Positions 62,401 to 64,000 of a stretch of DNA of 64,000 nt are shown here, piece after piece (within the stretch, counting starts at the first letter, position 1; every line of letters starts with the position of its first letter). Source of the DNA: CAWCKS01 sp963796195 (lineage in GTDB: Bacteria; Pseudomonadota; Alphaproteobacteria; Rhizobiales; Xanthobacteraceae); contig CAWCKS010000007.1 of assembly GCA_963796195.1 (NCBI GenBank), positions 1 through 64,000 of the forward strand, given 5' to 3'. The notes beneath the pieces were generated by a model. It had not been told where the DNA came from, searched no databases, and was given only the letters and a program-made list of their open reading frames with translations. The translations under genes and the position numbers were made by a program.

Positions 62401-63815
62401 CTACGTCATCCCGATCGGGTCGATCGGCGACGGCGGCGCGCCGCCGGCTTCGATCGCCTCGCCCGCAAGCAAGAGCAGCTCCTCGCGAAAGCGCGCGGCG
62501 ACGAGCTGGACGCCGACCGGCACCTGCCCGACCATGCCGGTCGAGACCACGAGCCCCGGCAGCCCCATGAAGGGAACGCCGATCATCGGCGTCTGCGCGC
62601 GCCAGACCCGATGCCAGGCGTCCTCGCCCTGCAGGTCGAGCTGATCCGGGAACGGCAATTCGCCGGAGACCGGCATCAGCAGCACCGGATTTTTGTGCAG
62701 GAACACCTGCCATTCGCGGGTCAGTGCCGCGCGGCGGGCGAGCGTCCATGACAGCTTCGCGACATCAAGCCCCTTGCCGACAGCGGCATGGCCGCGCAGG
62801 CAGGTCAGCGCGCCGAGATCACCCTCGCGCTCGGCGGCGGCAAGCTGCGCGGCATAACTGTCACCGATCCAGAGATTGACGTTCAGCTCGGCGGCTTCTT
62901 TCAGCGGCAGCGTATTCGAGATCTCTTCCACGATCCAGCCCGCGCGCTCGAGCCGCTTTGCGGCATCAGCGAGCGCCGCCTTCACTTCAGGAACGACCTC
63001 AAGGCCATCGGGCGCGATGCACAGCACCGCGCGCTTCTCAACCTGCGGAGCATCTGATGGAACCGGCACCGGCATGCACCAGGGATCGCGCGGATCGAAG
63101 GCTGACATCGCACGATATGAGATGCGCAGGTCCGAAATGGTGCGCGCGATCGGGCCGGACACCGCCATGATCTGGCCGCCGATCGGACGCTCCGCCGCTG
63201 CGGTGGCGTTGAAGTTCGGCGCGCGGCCAAGGCTGAGACGCAGGCCGTGGATGCCGCAGGCATAGGCGGGATAACGGATCGAACCGGCGATGTCGGTGCC
63301 GTGGCCGATCGCGCCGATGCCGGCGGCGGTCGCCGACGCCGCGCCGCCGGACGAACCTCCGGGGGTGATCGCGTTGTTGCGCGGGTTCTTGGTCAGGCCG
63401 TGCAGCTTGTTGTCAGTGAACCAGCGATAGGAGAATGCCGGCGTGTTGGTACGGCCGATGATGACACCGCCGGCCTTGAGCACGTTATCGACGATCGCGC
63501 TGTTGGTCTTGCGATCAAATCTTGCTGCGCGACGAGGCCGTTGGTGGTGGCAAAGCCGGCCTGGTCGCTGAGGCACTTAATCGTGACGGGCACGCCGGCC
63601 AGCGGGCCCGGATCTTCACCGCGCGCGATCTTCGCCTCAACGGCGCTGGCCTGCTTCAGCGAATATTCTGCGTCATAAGCGACGACGGCATTGATTGCCG
63701 GATTGGCGCGCTCAAGCCGCGCCAGCGCGGATTGCGTCGCCTCGCGCGCGGACATCTTCTTGGCGCGCACCTGCGCCGCCACCTCGGTTGCCGTCAGTCG
63801 CCAGATGTCGCTCAT
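62401..63815 (-). CDS. Amidase signature-family enzyme (one frameshift)
   Basis: About 470 aa when joined. MSDIWRLTATEVAAQVRAKK and ATQSALARLERANPAINAVV at the N-terminus; the catalytic Lys in GVPVTIKCLSDQ. The frame shifts near 63520, followed by VGGVIIGRTNTPAF-like text. The Ser pair lies in TPGGSSGGAASATAAGIGAI and GTDIAGSIRYPA (Ser-cisSer-Lys triad). It hydrolyses amides; an Asp/Glu-tRNA amidotransferase role is unlikely because no gatB or gatC is adjacent. Its ATG overlaps the stop of the upstream peptide ABC transporter ATPase (ATGA), so amide import and cleavage may be linked. Confidence 0.85.
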
Positions 63816-64000
63816 GATGATGTCCTCGGAAACTCAGCCGGCATTCGCCGCTTGTGGCGCGCGGCGGGGCCAATTCGGCCCTGCTGCACGGCGTGACAGG
63901 CCACGCCATCGATCAATTCAGGCGCAACCTTGCGGCACGGCTCGAACACGAACGGGCAGCGCGGATTGAAGGCGCAGCCGGGCGGCGGATTGATCGGGCT
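63812..64000 (-). CDS. Peptide/nickel ABC transporter ATP-binding protein, C-terminal end only
   Basis: Partial; continues beyond the window edge. The 62 codons read SPINPPPGCAFNPRCPFVFE then PCRKVAPELIDGVACHAVQQ, the oligopeptide-transporter C-terminal domain (oligo_HPY) found at the end of DppD/DppF/OppF-type ATPases. The four cysteines of this domain are present. The stop at 63812 overlaps the amidase ATG by ATGA. It implies a Dpp/Opp-type importer operon upstream, outside this window. Confidence 0.85.
   Translation of the reverse strand, partial: SPINPPPGCAFNPRCPFVFEPCRKVAPELIDGVACHAVQQGRIGPAARHKRRMPAEFPRTSS

Overview
The window is GC-rich DNA from an alphaproteobacterium, most likely of the Bradyrhizobium/Rhodopseudomonas/Nitrobacter group. 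The evidence is gene content (OmpA-like and OprB porins, dodecin, DUF1127, Uup-type ABC-F, AprI/Inh inhibitor, AqpS-type aquaporin) and several families of palindromic intergenic repeats that resemble those scattered through these genomes. It looks like a piece of chromosome with accessory inserts. There is one tRNA (Arg-CCT) and no CRISPR array, rRNA or phage module.

Layout. 0-3.6 kb: a decayed IS5-type transposase, a broken AprI/Inh inhibitor gene, and an IS4-type element sitting in the loop of a palindromic repeat. 3.6-8.2 kb: an NMT1/SsuA-type ABC importer operon with a D-2-hydroxyacid dehydrogenase, divergent from a creatininase. 8.3-12.6 kb: outer-membrane proteins, including a double-barrel porin and two orphan porin C-termini. 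12.6-22.5 kb: an arsenic island. A four-gene operon (DUF2306-like membrane protein, two MFS transporters, ArsN1-type acetyltransferase) diverges from arsR-arsM. These are followed by a truncated arsC joined tail-to-tail to a truncated pstS, and then by arsR-arsC (one frame once a base is restored), gapdh, arsJ and aqpS. 22.5-28.5 kb: LysR regulator, DUF1127, a beta-propeller/ChrB/ChrA chromate cluster, an arsenate-reductase-like phosphatase, a His-rich CDF metal exporter and a cytochrome c. 28.5-46.5 kb: mostly intact metabolic and transport genes (flavoprotein, Kup, M20 amidohydrolase, SDR, Uup, cupin, MFS, HlyD-FtsX-LolD efflux, hydroxyacid dehydrogenase, four-domain rhodanese plus thiol-dioxygenase-like cupin, MFS). 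46.5-64 kb: GIY-YIG protein between repeats, class III aminotransferase, penicillin acylase, dodecin, tRNA, DUF937, ferric-type ABC importer, LLM monooxygenase, amidohydrolase, an ABC-F gene with a candidate leader peptide, an amidase, and the end of a peptide ABC transporter gene.

The arsenic genes together cover sensing (two ArsR proteins with different candidate operators), arsenate reduction (ArsC), arsenite methylation (ArsM), efflux of 1-arseno-3-phosphoglycerate (GAPDH plus ArsJ), an arsenite channel (AqpS-type) and probable arsinothricin acetylation (ArsN1-like).

Caution: more than 25 apparent single-base frameshifts interrupt otherwise well-conserved genes, mainly at 0-6, 14-22 and 47-64 kb, while 28.5-46.5 kb has none that I can see. 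Many are probably sequence errors. Where I describe a protein across a frameshift I say so.
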